Source: Desulfobacteraceae bacterium (GTDB taxonomy: Bacteria; Desulfobacterota; Desulfobacteria; Desulfobacterales; Desulfosalsimonadaceae). Taken from it: 43,204 bases of DNA. Below the pieces are notes generated by a model. It was not told where the DNA came from. It saw only the letters and a list, made by a program, of their open reading frames with translations, and searched no databases. The DNA lies in NCBI GenBank assembly GCA_011390465.1, contig JAABSH010000030.1, positions 1 to 43,204 on the forward strand. Direction: 5' to 3'. Position 1 is the stretch's first letter; the number at the start of each line of letters is the position of its first letter. Below, one piece after another: positions 1 through 7,337 of this stretch. A program made the position numbers and the translations under genes.

Positions 1-537
1 GGCCATCAGACCATGGCGACCCTGCAGAATCTTTCCATTCCCGTCATCGCGGCCGTCAACGGATTCGCCTTGGGCGGCGGGCTGGAACTGGCCCTTTCCT
101 GTGATTTTATTTATGCATCTGAAAATGCAAAATTCGGGCTGCCGGAAATCACCCTGGGTCTCATTCCCGGATTCGGCGGCACCCAGCGCCTGGCGCGCAT
201 CATCGGAAAAAACCGGGCCAAGGAAATGATTTTCACCGGTAAAATGATCTCTGCTGAAGAAGCCGCCCAGATTGGATTTGTGAACCTGGTGACACCGGCA
301 GCGGAGCTCATGACCACCGCAAGAAAAACCGCCCGTGCCATGGCATCCAAGGGAAAAGTGTCCTTAAACATGGCCAAACAGGCCGTCAACCAGGGGCTGG
401 ACGTGGATCTGGCCACCGGCTGCAAAATGGAGGCGGACGCCTTCTGCTTGTGCATCGCCAGCGAAGATGCGCGGGAAGGCACCAGTGCGTTTCTGGAAAA
501 GCGCAAGCCCGCTTTCAAAGGCGGCCTGAAAGGTTAG
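1..537 (+). CDS. Enoyl-CoA hydratase/isomerase (crotonase), 5' end outside window
   Basis: The reading frame is open from the first base, so the gene starts upstream and only about 178 C-terminal residues are seen. The crotonase core is plain: the oxyanion-hole stretch AAVNGFALGGGLELA, followed by FGLPEITLG and the PGFGGTQRL segment. The two glutamates that act in classical enoyl-CoA hydratases (Glu144 and Glu164 in the rat enzyme) correspond to the Glu in GGGLELA and the Glu in FGLPEI, so both are present and the protein is probably a true hydratase. It would hydrate an enoyl-CoA in beta-oxidation or aromatic/amino-acid degradation in the cytoplasm. It is followed after 72 bp by a phenylacetate-CoA ligase on the same strand, which suggests a shared acyl-CoA pathway. 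The substrate cannot be told from sequence. Confidence 0.93.
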   Translation, partial: GHQTMATLQNLSIPVIAAVNGFALGGGLELALSCDFIYASENAKFGLPEITLGLIPGFGGTQRLARIIGKNRAKEMIFTGKMISAEEAAQIGFVNLVTPAAELMTTARKTARAMASKGKVSLNMAKQAVNQGLDVDLATGCKMEADAFCLCIASEDAREGTSAFLEKRKPAFKGGLKG

Positions 538-609
538 CCGGCCGGATGCCATCGCAAACACAAAAAAAATAGTGATTCCAAATTTCTCGATTTTCATCAG
601 GAGGCTGTT

Positions 610-1911
610 ATGATTCACAATATTGAATACGAGACCATGCCGCGGGAAGCCCTTGAATCCATTCAGCTCAAACGGCTGCAGGCAGTGATCTCCCATGTTT
701 ATGCTGCTGTGCCTTTTTACCGGAAAAAACTGGAAGAGGCCAACATCCTGCCCGGCGACATTAAAAGCCTGAAAGACCTGCAGCGGCTCCCCTTTACCAC
801 CAAGCAGGATTTAAGAGACAATTATCCCTTTGGCATGTTTGCCGTGCCCATGGCAAACGTGGTCCGGATTCATGCATCCTCCGGCACCACCGGTCAGCCC
901 ACGGTTGTGGGATACACGGCCCGGGACATTGACACCTGGGCTGAACTCATGGCCCGGGCCCTTTCCGCGGCCGGCGCGGGACGCGGGGACATTATTCATA
1001 ATGCTTACGGATACGGCCTGTTTACCGGCGGCCTGGGGGTTCATTACGGCGCTGAAAAACTGGGGGCATCCGTTATTCCGGTTTCCGGCGGCAACACCAA
1101 GCGCCAGGCAATTATCATGCGGGATTTCAAGCCCACCATTCTCACGGCCACGCCTTCCTATACCCTGCACCTGGCCGAAGCCGCCGAGGAAATGGGCATT
1201 TCATTCAAAAATCTCCATTTCAAGGCCGGTATTTTCGGGGCCGAACCCTGGTCTGAGGACATGCGGACGGAAATTGAGCACAAGCTGAACATGGACGCAT
1301 TGGATATTTACGGTCTCAGTGAAGTCATGGGGCCGGGTGTGGCCATTGAATGCATAGAAGCCAAGCACGGGCTGCATATTTTTGAAGACCATTTTATTCC
1401 GGAAATTATCAATCCTGAAACCGGAGCGGTTCTGCCTTATGGAGAAACCGGCGAGCTGGTGTTCACCACCATTACCAAAGAAGCCTTTCCCATTCTACGG
1501 TACCGGACCCGGGATATCACCACCCTGAACCCGGATCCCTGTATCTGCGGCCGCACTCTGGTGCGGATGGGCAAAGTCAGCGGGCGCACCGATGATATGC
1601 TGATCATTCGCGGGGTCAATGTATTCCCGTCCCAGATTGAAAGCGTGCTCATGCAGGTAAAAGGAGTGGAGCCCCATTATCAGCTGGTGGTGGACCGGGT
1701 GGACAATCTGGATACCCTGACGGTCAGAGTGGAAATCGGCGAGAACCTGTTCTCCGATGAAGTCAAAAAACTTCAGGAACTTGAAAAACAGATTTCAAAA
1801 GATATCAAGGAAACCCTGGGGGTTTCGGCAAAAGTGCAGCTGGCGGAGCCCAAATCCATTGCCCGCAGTGAAGGCAAGGCGATGCGGGTCATTGACAATC
1901 GCAAAATCTGA
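610..1911 (+). CDS. paaK: Phenylacetate-CoA ligase (PaaK family)
   Basis: 433 aa, the usual length for PaaK, an AMP-forming ligase of the ANL superfamily that makes aryl-CoA from an aryl acid, ATP and CoA. Visible motifs in order: phosphate-binding loop SSGTTGQ (residues 90-96), YGLSE (234-238), RTRD (299-302), hinge [11 protein letters not shown] (325-335) and the C-terminal SEGKAMRV with the catalytic lysine at 423. A CxC pair at 311-313 is typical of PaaK. The start has an AGGAGG at 599-604. Neighbours are an enoyl-CoA hydratase, an ACT protein and a Liv-type importer, a grouping that fits uptake and activation of aromatic acids or degradation of aromatic amino acids via aryl-acetates. The exact aryl acid (phenylacetate, indoleacetate, hydroxyphenylacetate) is not determinable. 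Confidence 0.93.
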   Translation: MIHNIEYETMPREALESIQLKRLQAVISHVYAAVPFYRKKLEEANILPGDIKSLKDLQRLPFTTKQDLRDNYPFGMFAVPMANVVRIHASSGTTGQPTVVGYTARDIDTWAELMARALSAAGAGRGDIIHNAYGYGLFTGGLGVHYGAEKLGASVIPVSGGNTKRQAIIMRDFKPTILTATPSYTLHLAEAAEEMGISFKNLHFKAGIFGAEPWSEDMRTEIEHKLNMDALDIYGLSEVMGPGVAIECIEAKHGLHIFEDHFIPEIINPETGAVLPYGETGELVFTTITKEAFPILRYRTRDITTLNPDPCICGRTLVRMGKVSGRTDDMLIIRGVNVFPSQIESVLMQVKGVEPHYQLVVDRVDNLDTLTVRVEIGENLFSDEVKKLQELEKQISKDIKETLGVSAKVQLAEPKSIARSEGKAMRVIDNRKI

Positions 1912-1938
1912 CGGCTTTGTAAAAAGCCCGAATTCTTT

Positions 1939-1960
1939 GCCGTCTGAACACGGCTTTTTT
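1939..1960 (+). terminator. Intrinsic-terminator-like hairpin between paaK and the ACT gene
   Basis: A GCCGT/ACGGC stem (1939-1943 with 1950-1954, six-base loop) is followed directly by six T (1955-1960). The stem is only 5 bp, so termination may be partial. The left arm, read as GCCGTC (1939-1944), can instead pair with GACGGC at 1910-1915, which overlaps the paaK stop codon. The two pairings exclude each other, the layout of an attenuator. Confidence 0.4.
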
Positions 1961-2003
1961 GGTTGCATAAAATTTAATCCATACCTGGTAAAGGAGGGAA
2001 TCC

Positions 2004-2435
2004 ATGCAGGCCGAACAAATATCCATATTTATTGAAAACAAGGCCGGCCGCCTGTCGGATGTGACCGGTATTCTGGCCGAAGCGGACGTCAATATCCGGG
2101 CCCTGGCAGTGGCGGACACATCTGATTTCGGTGTATTGCGGCTGATTGTGGACAACAATGCCAAGGCCGAAGATGTGCTTAAAAAATCCGGATTTACCGT
2201 GCGCAAAACCCGGGTAGTGGCAGTGGAAGTAAATGACACCCCGGGCGGGCTTCACCATATTCTCAATGTGCTTAAAGAAGCCGGCATCAACGTGGAATAC
2301 ATGTATGCCTTTGTCCAGCAAAGCGGCAATAACGCGATTATGATTTTCCGGTTTGACCAGACCGAACCGGCCATTCAGGTGCTTCAGAAAAAAGGGGTTA
2401 CGGTAATTGATGGGAAAACGCTGAGCACCCTTTAA
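2004..2435 (+). CDS. Tandem ACT-domain protein
   Basis: 143 aa made of two ACT-type beta-alpha-beta modules. The first starts QISIFIENKAGRLSDVTGIL (about residues 4-23) and the second VVAVEVNDTPGGLHHILNVL (about 71-90); both have the Gly-Arg/Gly-Gly-Leu turn where ACT domains bind amino acids. No catalytic domain is attached, so it is a free-standing small-molecule sensor or effector. The ribosome-binding site AAGGAGGG lies at 1990-1997. Proteins of this kind are often found beside PaaK in anaerobes (established co-occurrence as I remember it). The gene sits between the ligase and the importer genes, so a role in sensing an aromatic or branched-chain amino acid for this operon is an inference. 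It follows a possible attenuator. Confidence 0.88.
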   Translation: MQAEQISIFIENKAGRLSDVTGILAEADVNIRALAVADTSDFGVLRLIVDNNAKAEDVLKKSGFTVRKTRVVAVEVNDTPGGLHHILNVLKEAGINVEYMYAFVQQSGNNAIMIFRFDQTEPAIQVLQKKGVTVIDGKTLSTL

Positions 2436-2522
2436 CAGATTAAAAAAAAACAGACACTGCCCGTTTAATGTGGCGTCTTCATGCCGTCACCATCATTTAT
2501 ATCCAGTTAAAAGGAGGCCCCT

Positions 2523-3692
2523 ATGCTGTTTTCAAAAAAACACCGTATCATCACCCTTGTTCCTGCCGTGGCAATATTGCTGTGCCTGTTCATGGCCCTG
2601 CCGGCCCTGGCCAAATCTGAAAAAAAACCCTATAAAATCGGGGGGATTTTTGCCGTAACCGGGCCAGCCTCTTTTCTGGGCGATCCTGAAAAAAAATCCA
2701 TGGAAATGGCGGTAGATCAAATCAATGCCGCGGGCGGCATTGACGGTCATATGCTGGAAGCGGTGATCTATGATACTGAAGGGGATCCTTCCAAAGGGGT
2801 CATGAGCGTTAACAAGCTCATCAACCGGGACCAGGTGATCGCTATTATCGGCCCCAGCACCACGCCGGTCACCCTTGCCGTAATGCCCATTGTACAAAGG
2901 GCACAGATTCCTTTTATCAGTTGCGCCGCAGGCAATAAAATTGTTCAGCCCATCAATCCCTGGGTTTTCAAAACCGCCCAGAGCGATATTCAGGCGGTGG
3001 CCACCATCTACCGCAATCTGCAATCCAGAAACATGAAAAAAATCGCCATCGTTTCCGTGGAAAACGCCTTTGGTGAAAGCGGCCGGGAACAGCTTTTGGC
3101 CCAGGCAAAAGATTTCGGCCTGGCCATCACAAAAGCCGAAACCTATGGGGCCAAAGACACGGACATGACAGCCCAGCTGACCAAAATCCGCCAGGATGAT
3201 CCAGACGCCATTGTCTGCTGGGGCACCAACCCCGGCCCCGCTGTGCTGGCAAAAAATATCCAGCAGTTGGGCCTGGATATTCCCCTGTACCAGAGCCACG
3301 GCGTGGCGTCTCCCAAATTTATTGAGCTGGCCGGCACTGCTGCTGAAGGCATTATGCTGCCCACCGGCAAAATTCTGGTGGCGGATCTGATTGCGGACAC
3401 TGATCCCCAGAAACAGGTGCTTGACAGCTATATCAGCGATTATGAAAAACAATTCAATACCGGGGTTTCCGGGTTCGGCGGATATGCCTATGATGGCATG
3501 AAAATTCTGGCCGCCGCCCTCAACGGCAGTGACGGCAACAAGGCAAAAATCCGGGAAGCCATTGAAAACACAAAAAATCACGTCGGAATTAGCGGCGTTT
3601 TCACCTTCAGCCCAACAGACCATAACGGGCTTTCTCCGGATGCCTTTGTAATGGTCAGGATAAAAGACGGCAAATGGGAGCTGGTGGAATAA
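2523..3692 (+). CDS. livJ: Branched-chain-amino-acid-type ABC importer, substrate-binding protein
   Basis: 389 aa. A signal peptide is clear: basic start, hydrophobic core, and an ALA cleavage site near residue 30, giving a mature periplasmic protein that begins KSEKKPYKIGGIFAVTG. The rest is one Peripla_BP_6/LivJ-type domain (about 38-385) with the typical AVDQINAAGGI and GPSTTPVTLAVMPI segments of the first lobe. A strong AAGGAGG lies 5-10 bases before the ATG. It opens a complete LivJHMGF set, so it is the ligand receptor of that importer. Location between two PaaK-type proteins suggests an aromatic or branched-chain acid as ligand, but Liv-type receptors also bind amides and urea, so specificity is open. 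Downstream repeat and stem-loop may hold its mRNA level above that of the permeases. Confidence 0.92.
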   Translation: MLFSKKHRIITLVPAVAILLCLFMALPALAKSEKKPYKIGGIFAVTGPASFLGDPEKKSMEMAVDQINAAGGIDGHMLEAVIYDTEGDPSKGVMSVNKLINRDQVIAIIGPSTTPVTLAVMPIVQRAQIPFISCAAGNKIVQPINPWVFKTAQSDIQAVATIYRNLQSRNMKKIAIVSVENAFGESGREQLLAQAKDFGLAITKAETYGAKDTDMTAQLTKIRQDDPDAIVCWGTNPGPAVLAKNIQQLGLDIPLYQSHGVASPKFIELAGTAAEGIMLPTGKILVADLIADTDPQKQVLDSYISDYEKQFNTGVSGFGGYAYDGMKILAAALNGSDGNKAKIREAIENTKNHVGISGVFTFSPTDHNGLSPDAFVMVRIKDGKWELVE

Positions 3693-3696
3693 AAAA

Positions 3697-3767
3697 GGTG
3701 AAAGGTGAAAGCTGGAAGCTGGAAGGTGAAAGCTGAAAGGTGAAAGCTGGAAGACTGAAGGCTGAAA
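3697..3767 (+). repeat. Tandem heptamer array (G[G/C]TG[A/G]AA), copy 1
   Basis: About ten consecutive 7-bp units starting 5 bp after the binding-protein stop codon: GGTGAAA, GGTGAAA, GCTGGAA, GCTGGAA, GGTGAAA, GCTGAAA, GGTGAAA, GCTGGAA, then two less regular units with a one-base slip. The same repeat family recurs at 6469-6538 in the same operon. Confidence 0.9.
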
Positions 3768-3798
3768 GACAAATTAAAAGAACAGCAGAACGTACTTG

Positions 3799-3830
3799 TC
3801 CGGCCATGGAATCCATTTTCCATGGCCGGA
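3799..3830 (+). other. Perfect stem-loop between livJ and livH
   Basis: Two 11-base arms, TCCGGCCATGG (3799-3809) and CCATGGCCGGA (3820-3830), with a 10-base loop. No T run follows on the plus strand, so it is not a normal terminator. Such a hairpin after a binding-protein gene often protects the upstream mRNA from 3' exonucleases (known for REP sequences in other importer operons); here that role is inferred. Confidence 0.6.
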
Positions 3831-3851
3831 TGACATGAAACAGGCCACAAC

Positions 3852-4727
3852 ATGCAGGAAATACTCCAGTATCTGTTTTCCGGGATTACCAACGGCGCCA
3901 TTTACGCGGTGATTGCCATTGGATTTTCCATGCTCTACAATTCAACGGAACTTATCAATTTCGCCCATGGGGAATTTGTGATGCTCGGGGCCCTGTGCAT
4001 GGTCACGTTTTTCGGGGCCCTTCACCTGCCCCTGGTGGTGGCCCTTGTGGCAAGTATCGTCTGCATTGCCGCAACCGGACTCGTTTTTGAACGCCTGGCC
4101 ATCCGGCCGGTGCGCCATCCCGAACCCATTGTGCTGATTATCATCACAGTGGGGGCCTCTATTTTTCTGCGGGGCATCGGCATGATCATCTGGGGCAAAG
4201 ACGCCCACACCATCCCTTCCTTTTCCGCGCACCCGCCTTTGGATATTGCCGGGGCCAAACTGCTGTCCCAGAGTATCTGGATTATCATCATTCTGCTGGC
4301 CACCATTATCGGATTACAGCTTTTTTACAAAAAAACCCTGACCGGCAAAGCCATGGAAGCCAATGCCATCAGCAAACGAGCCGCCTGGATTGTGGGGATT
4401 CCCTCCAAAATGATGATCATGCTGGCTTTTGGGCTGAGCACTGCCATCGGCGGTCTGGCCGGAGTGATTATCGCGCCGGTGACCATGAGCAGCTATGATA
4501 TGGGCACCATGCTCGGCCTGAAAGGATTTTGCGCGGCCATGCTGGGAGGATTGGGCAGTCTGTGGGGCGCCCTGCTCGGGGGATTTCTCCTGGGCATTCT
4601 TGAAGCCCTGGGCGTGGGGTTTGTGTCTTCCGGCCTCAAGGATGCCACCGCGTTCCTGCTCCTTTTATTTATTCTCTACGTTAAACCCGGCGGCATTATC
4701 AGTGCAGCCAGCGCTAAACGCTTTTAA
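3852..4727 (+). CDS. livH: Branched-chain-type ABC importer permease LivH
   Basis: 291 aa, all-helical inner-membrane protein of the LivH family (BPD_transp_2), with the diagnostic start QYLFSGITNGAIYAVIAIGF and the NFAHGEFVMLGA segment near residues 35-47. The conserved cytoplasmic EAA-like loop is seen at GLKGFCAAMLGGLGSLWGALLGG (about 220-240), which contacts the ATPases. About eight hydrophobic segments can be counted. The ribosome-binding site is weak, which together with the preceding stem-loop would keep synthesis below that of the binding protein. It is followed after 12 bp by livM, the second permease half. Substrate specificity cannot be read from this subunit. Confidence 0.93.
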   Translation: MQEILQYLFSGITNGAIYAVIAIGFSMLYNSTELINFAHGEFVMLGALCMVTFFGALHLPLVVALVASIVCIAATGLVFERLAIRPVRHPEPIVLIIITVGASIFLRGIGMIIWGKDAHTIPSFSAHPPLDIAGAKLLSQSIWIIIILLATIIGLQLFYKKTLTGKAMEANAISKRAAWIVGIPSKMMIMLAFGLSTAIGGLAGVIIAPVTMSSYDMGTMLGLKGFCAAMLGGLGSLWGALLGGFLLGILEALGVGFVSSGLKDATAFLLLLFILYVKPGGIISAASAKRF

Positions 4728-4739
4728 TCCGGGGCGGCC

Positions 4740-5705
4740 ATGATAATAAACAGCCAGAACACCCGGAACCGAATCGCCTATGCGGTATTTTTACTGGTCA
4801 TTGTTGTCTCGGGATATTTTTTAGAAAATCTGTATTATCTTCAACTGCTCACCTTTATCGGCATCAATACCCTGCTGGCGCTGGCCCTTAACATGCTCAT
4901 GGGATACGCGGGCCAGATTTCTTTAGGACATGCCGCGTTTTACGGCATCGGGGCCTACGGCACCGCCATTCTGACCGTTCACTGCCATTTTTCCCCCTGG
5001 CTGGCCCTGCCGGCGGCAATCGCGGTTGCCATGGCTGTGGCCTATATTGTGGGCATTCCCACCCTCAAACTGTCCGGGTACTATCTCGGCATGGGCACGT
5101 TAGGGTTTGGCATGATCATTCATATCCTTTTCCGGGAATGGAGCAGCATTACCGGCGGGGCTTCCGGATTTATCGGAATTCCGCCCCTGGAACTGGGACC
5201 GGTGTCCTTTGCATCCGGCCGCAATTATTTTTTTCTGGTCTGGGGATGCGTGCTCATCAGTTTTATTGCCTGCCAGCGCATTATCGACTCGCGCATCGGC
5301 CGGGCCCTGCGGGCCATTCATGACGGCGAAAACGCGGCCGCCGCGGTCGGGGTCAATACCCGCGCCCTCAAACTCCAGGTTTTTGTGCTCAGCGCCGCCA
5401 TCAGCGCGCTGGCAGGATTTCTTTATGCCCATCTGGTGTTTTTTATCAGCCCGGGCACGTTCAGCTTTATCGCTTCCATCCGGATGGTCACCATGGTGGT
5501 GATCGGCGGGATGGCATCTGTCTGGGGCGCCCTGCTCGGCGCTTCGCTGCTGACCCTTCTGCCGGAGTGGCTGCATGCATTTTCCGAATTTGAAATGGTG
5601 GTCTACGGACTGATTCTGATGCTGGTAATGATCTTTCTGCCCCGGGGCCTGTTCCGGGGACTGCTGGATATTTATGAACGCACCCTTAAAAAAAATACCC
5701 ACTGA
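4740..5705 (+). CDS. livM: Branched-chain-type ABC importer permease LivM
   Basis: 321 aa, inner-membrane permease of the LivM family. The signature NMLMGYAGQISLGHAAFYGIG lies near residues 50-70, and the ATPase-contact loop VVIGGMASVWGALLGA near 251-266, with the usual set of hydrophobic helices. It pairs with LivH to form the translocation channel. The start codon is 12 bp after the livH stop, and its 3' end overlaps livG by 32 bp, so livM and livG are likely translationally coupled. Length and motif order are normal for the family; nothing is missing. Confidence 0.93.
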   Translation: MIINSQNTRNRIAYAVFLLVIVVSGYFLENLYYLQLLTFIGINTLLALALNMLMGYAGQISLGHAAFYGIGAYGTAILTVHCHFSPWLALPAAIAVAMAVAYIVGIPTLKLSGYYLGMGTLGFGMIIHILFREWSSITGGASGFIGIPPLELGPVSFASGRNYFFLVWGCVLISFIACQRIIDSRIGRALRAIHDGENAAAAVGVNTRALKLQVFVLSAAISALAGFLYAHLVFFISPGTFSFIASIRMVTMVVIGGMASVWGALLGASLLTLLPEWLHAFSEFEMVVYGLILMLVMIFLPRGLFRGLLDIYERTLKKNTH

Positions 5706-6480
5706 CACACCGCTGTTAGAGATTGATTCGGTTTCCAAAGCGTTTGGCGGCGTTCAGGCCCTGAGCGATATCAGCTTTTCCCTGATGCCAAAAACCATAA
5801 CCGGACTGATCGGGCCAAACGGGGCCGGCAAGACCACCCTGTTCAACCTGATATCCGGCATTTTCGCGCCGGACAGCGGGGACATCCGCTATAACAGCCG
5901 CAGCACCCGGAAAATCAAATCTTTTCAGCTGGTCAAACAGGGCATTGCCCGGACCTTTCAGAACGTGGAGCTTTTTGAAACCATGACGGTTTTGGAAAAC
6001 ATCCTGGTGGGCCACCACGCCCAGACCCGATCCGGCATGTGGGGCAGCATGATCCGTTTTCCATGGGTACTGGCGGAAGAACAGCGGGCCCGGGAAATTG
6101 CCATGACCCTGCTGGATTTCGTGGGATTAAGCGATCATGCCCATGCCATCAGCGGAGATCTGCCCTTTGGGTGGCAGCGGCTGGTGGAAATCGCCCGGGC
6201 ATTGGCGTCCCGGCCCAGACTGCTGCTGCTGGACGAACCCGCCGCCGGCCTGAATATTGTGGAAACCCTGCAACTGGGCGATTTAATCCGCAAAATCCGC
6301 GACCAGGGCATTACCGTGCTCCTGGTGGAACATGACATGAGCCTGACCATGGAGATTTCAGACTGGATTGTGGTGCTGGATCAGGGAAAAAAAATCAGCC
6401 AGGGCACCCCGCGGGCCGTGCAGGCGGATGAAGCCGTGATTGCGGCATATCTGGGAACGGGGAAAAAGGATGAAAGCTGA
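5674..6480 (+). CDS. livG: Branched-chain-type ABC importer ATPase LivG
   Basis: 268 aa cytoplasmic ATPase. Walker A GPNGAGKT is at 47-54, the LivG-specific GIARTFQNVELF at about 90-101, Walker B LLLLDEP at 183-189 and the switch histidine in VEHDM. The ABC signature reads LPFGWQ (163-168) in place of the usual LSYGQQ/LSGGQ; LivG proteins tolerate variation here, so activity is still likely. The gene starts inside livM (32-bp overlap). Its stop codon TGA (6478-6480) lies inside the first units of a heptamer repeat array, so the last residues KKDES are partly encoded by the repeat. Works with LivF to energise the importer. Confidence 0.93.
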   Translation: MNAPLKKIPTDTPLLEIDSVSKAFGGVQALSDISFSLMPKTITGLIGPNGAGKTTLFNLISGIFAPDSGDIRYNSRSTRKIKSFQLVKQGIARTFQNVELFETMTVLENILVGHHAQTRSGMWGSMIRFPWVLAEEQRAREIAMTLLDFVGLSDHAHAISGDLPFGWQRLVEIARALASRPRLLLLDEPAAGLNIVETLQLGDLIRKIRDQGITVLLVEHDMSLTMEISDWIVVLDQGKKISQGTPRAVQADEAVIAAYLGTGKKDES

Positions 6481-6538
6481 AAGCTGAAAGCTGAAAGGGG
6501 AAAGCTGAAAGCTGAAAGGGGAAAGGTGAAAGGTGAAA
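6469..6538 (+). repeat. Tandem heptamer array (G[C/G][T/G]GAAA), copy 2, overlapping livG stop
   Basis: Ten in-register 7-bp units: GATGAAA, three GCTGAAA, GGGGAAA, two GCTGAAA, GGGGAAA, two GGTGAAA. The array begins within the last codons of livG and contains its stop codon. It is the same repeat family as at 3697-3767. There is then a 55-bp gap to livF. Confidence 0.92.
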
Positions 6539-6593
6539 GCTTAATGCTAAGGTGGATATGCAAATATTATTTTAACGATAGACGAAAAATACC

Positions 6594-7337
6594 ATGCTGC
6601 GCATCAGAAATCTAAAATGCTTTTACGGACGAATAATGGCGGTGAAAGGGGTCAGCCTTTCCGTCAAACAGGGCCAGATCATCACCCTGATCGGGGCCAA
6701 TGGCTCCGGCAAAAGCACGCTTCTGGAGTCTGTCTGCGGACTGCTGCCGGACTGGAAAGGGGAAATCACCTTCCAGGGAACGCCCCTTAAAGGCCTTGAT
6801 CCGCCGGCAGTGGTCCGGCAAGGCATCAGCCTGGTGCCGGAAGGCCGGCTGGTATTTGCCCCCATCAGCGTGCTGGACAACCTGAAACTGGGGGCTTATA
6901 CCATGTACCGAAAGCGCCGGCATGCAGAGGTCAGCCAGACCCTTGAAAAAATCCTGGACCTGTTTCCAATTTTGCGGCAGCGCGCAAAACAGCCTGCCGG
7001 TACCCTGTCCGGCGGTGAGCAGCAGATGCTGGCCATTGGCAGGGCCCTCATGTCCCACCCGAAACTGCTGCTTCTGGACGAACCCTCCATGGGGCTGGCC
7101 CCGCTGATCGTGGAAAAAATTTTTCACACCCTTGAGATGCTGCGCAACGACGGCATTACCATCCTGCTGGTAGAGCAGAATGCCCAGGCCGCCCTCCAGA
7201 TCGCGGATTTCGGGTATGTTTTTGAAACCGGAAATGTGGTGCTTCAGGGACCGGCCACCGAACTGCTGGCGGATCAGGAAGTCAAACGCGCCTATCTGGG
7301 AAAAGATTACGGAGAATTTTATGATGACAACAGATAA
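6594..7337 (+). CDS. livF: Branched-chain-type ABC importer ATPase LivF
   Basis: 247 aa cytoplasmic ATPase with all motifs: Walker A GANGSGKS (34-41), the LivF-type VPEGRLVFAPISVLDNL (81-97), ABC signature LSGGEQQ (138-144), Walker B LLLLDEP (158-164) and VEQNAQ with the H-loop region. It completes the LivJHMGF set. The ribosome-binding site is poor, and a heptamer array separates it from livG, so its translation may be lower than that of livG or depend on reinitiation. Its 3' end overlaps the following ligase paralogue by 17 bp. Confidence 0.93.
   Translation: MLRIRNLKCFYGRIMAVKGVSLSVKQGQIITLIGANGSGKSTLLESVCGLLPDWKGEITFQGTPLKGLDPPAVVRQGISLVPEGRLVFAPISVLDNLKLGAYTMYRKRRHAEVSQTLEKILDLFPILRQRAKQPAGTLSGGEQQMLAIGRALMSHPKLLLLDEPSMGLAPLIVEKIFHTLEMLRNDGITILLVEQNAQAALQIADFGYVFETGNVVLQGPATELLADQEVKRAYLGKDYGEFYDDNR

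Noticed and set aside
2532-3623. 363-codon open frame on the minus strand inside the binding-protein gene
   Set aside because: It mirrors a well-supported plus-strand gene with signal peptide and family motifs; the antisense peptide has no domain character and arises from biased third positions.
3578-3901. Minus-strand peptide with Ser-Phe-Leu heptad-like pattern over the first heptamer array
   Set aside because: The pattern simply translates the 7-bp DNA repeat. The same applies to the minus frame at 6381-6563.
3697-6538. CRISPR array suspected from repeats
   Set aside because: Units are 7 bp, in direct tandem without spacers, and no cas genes are present.
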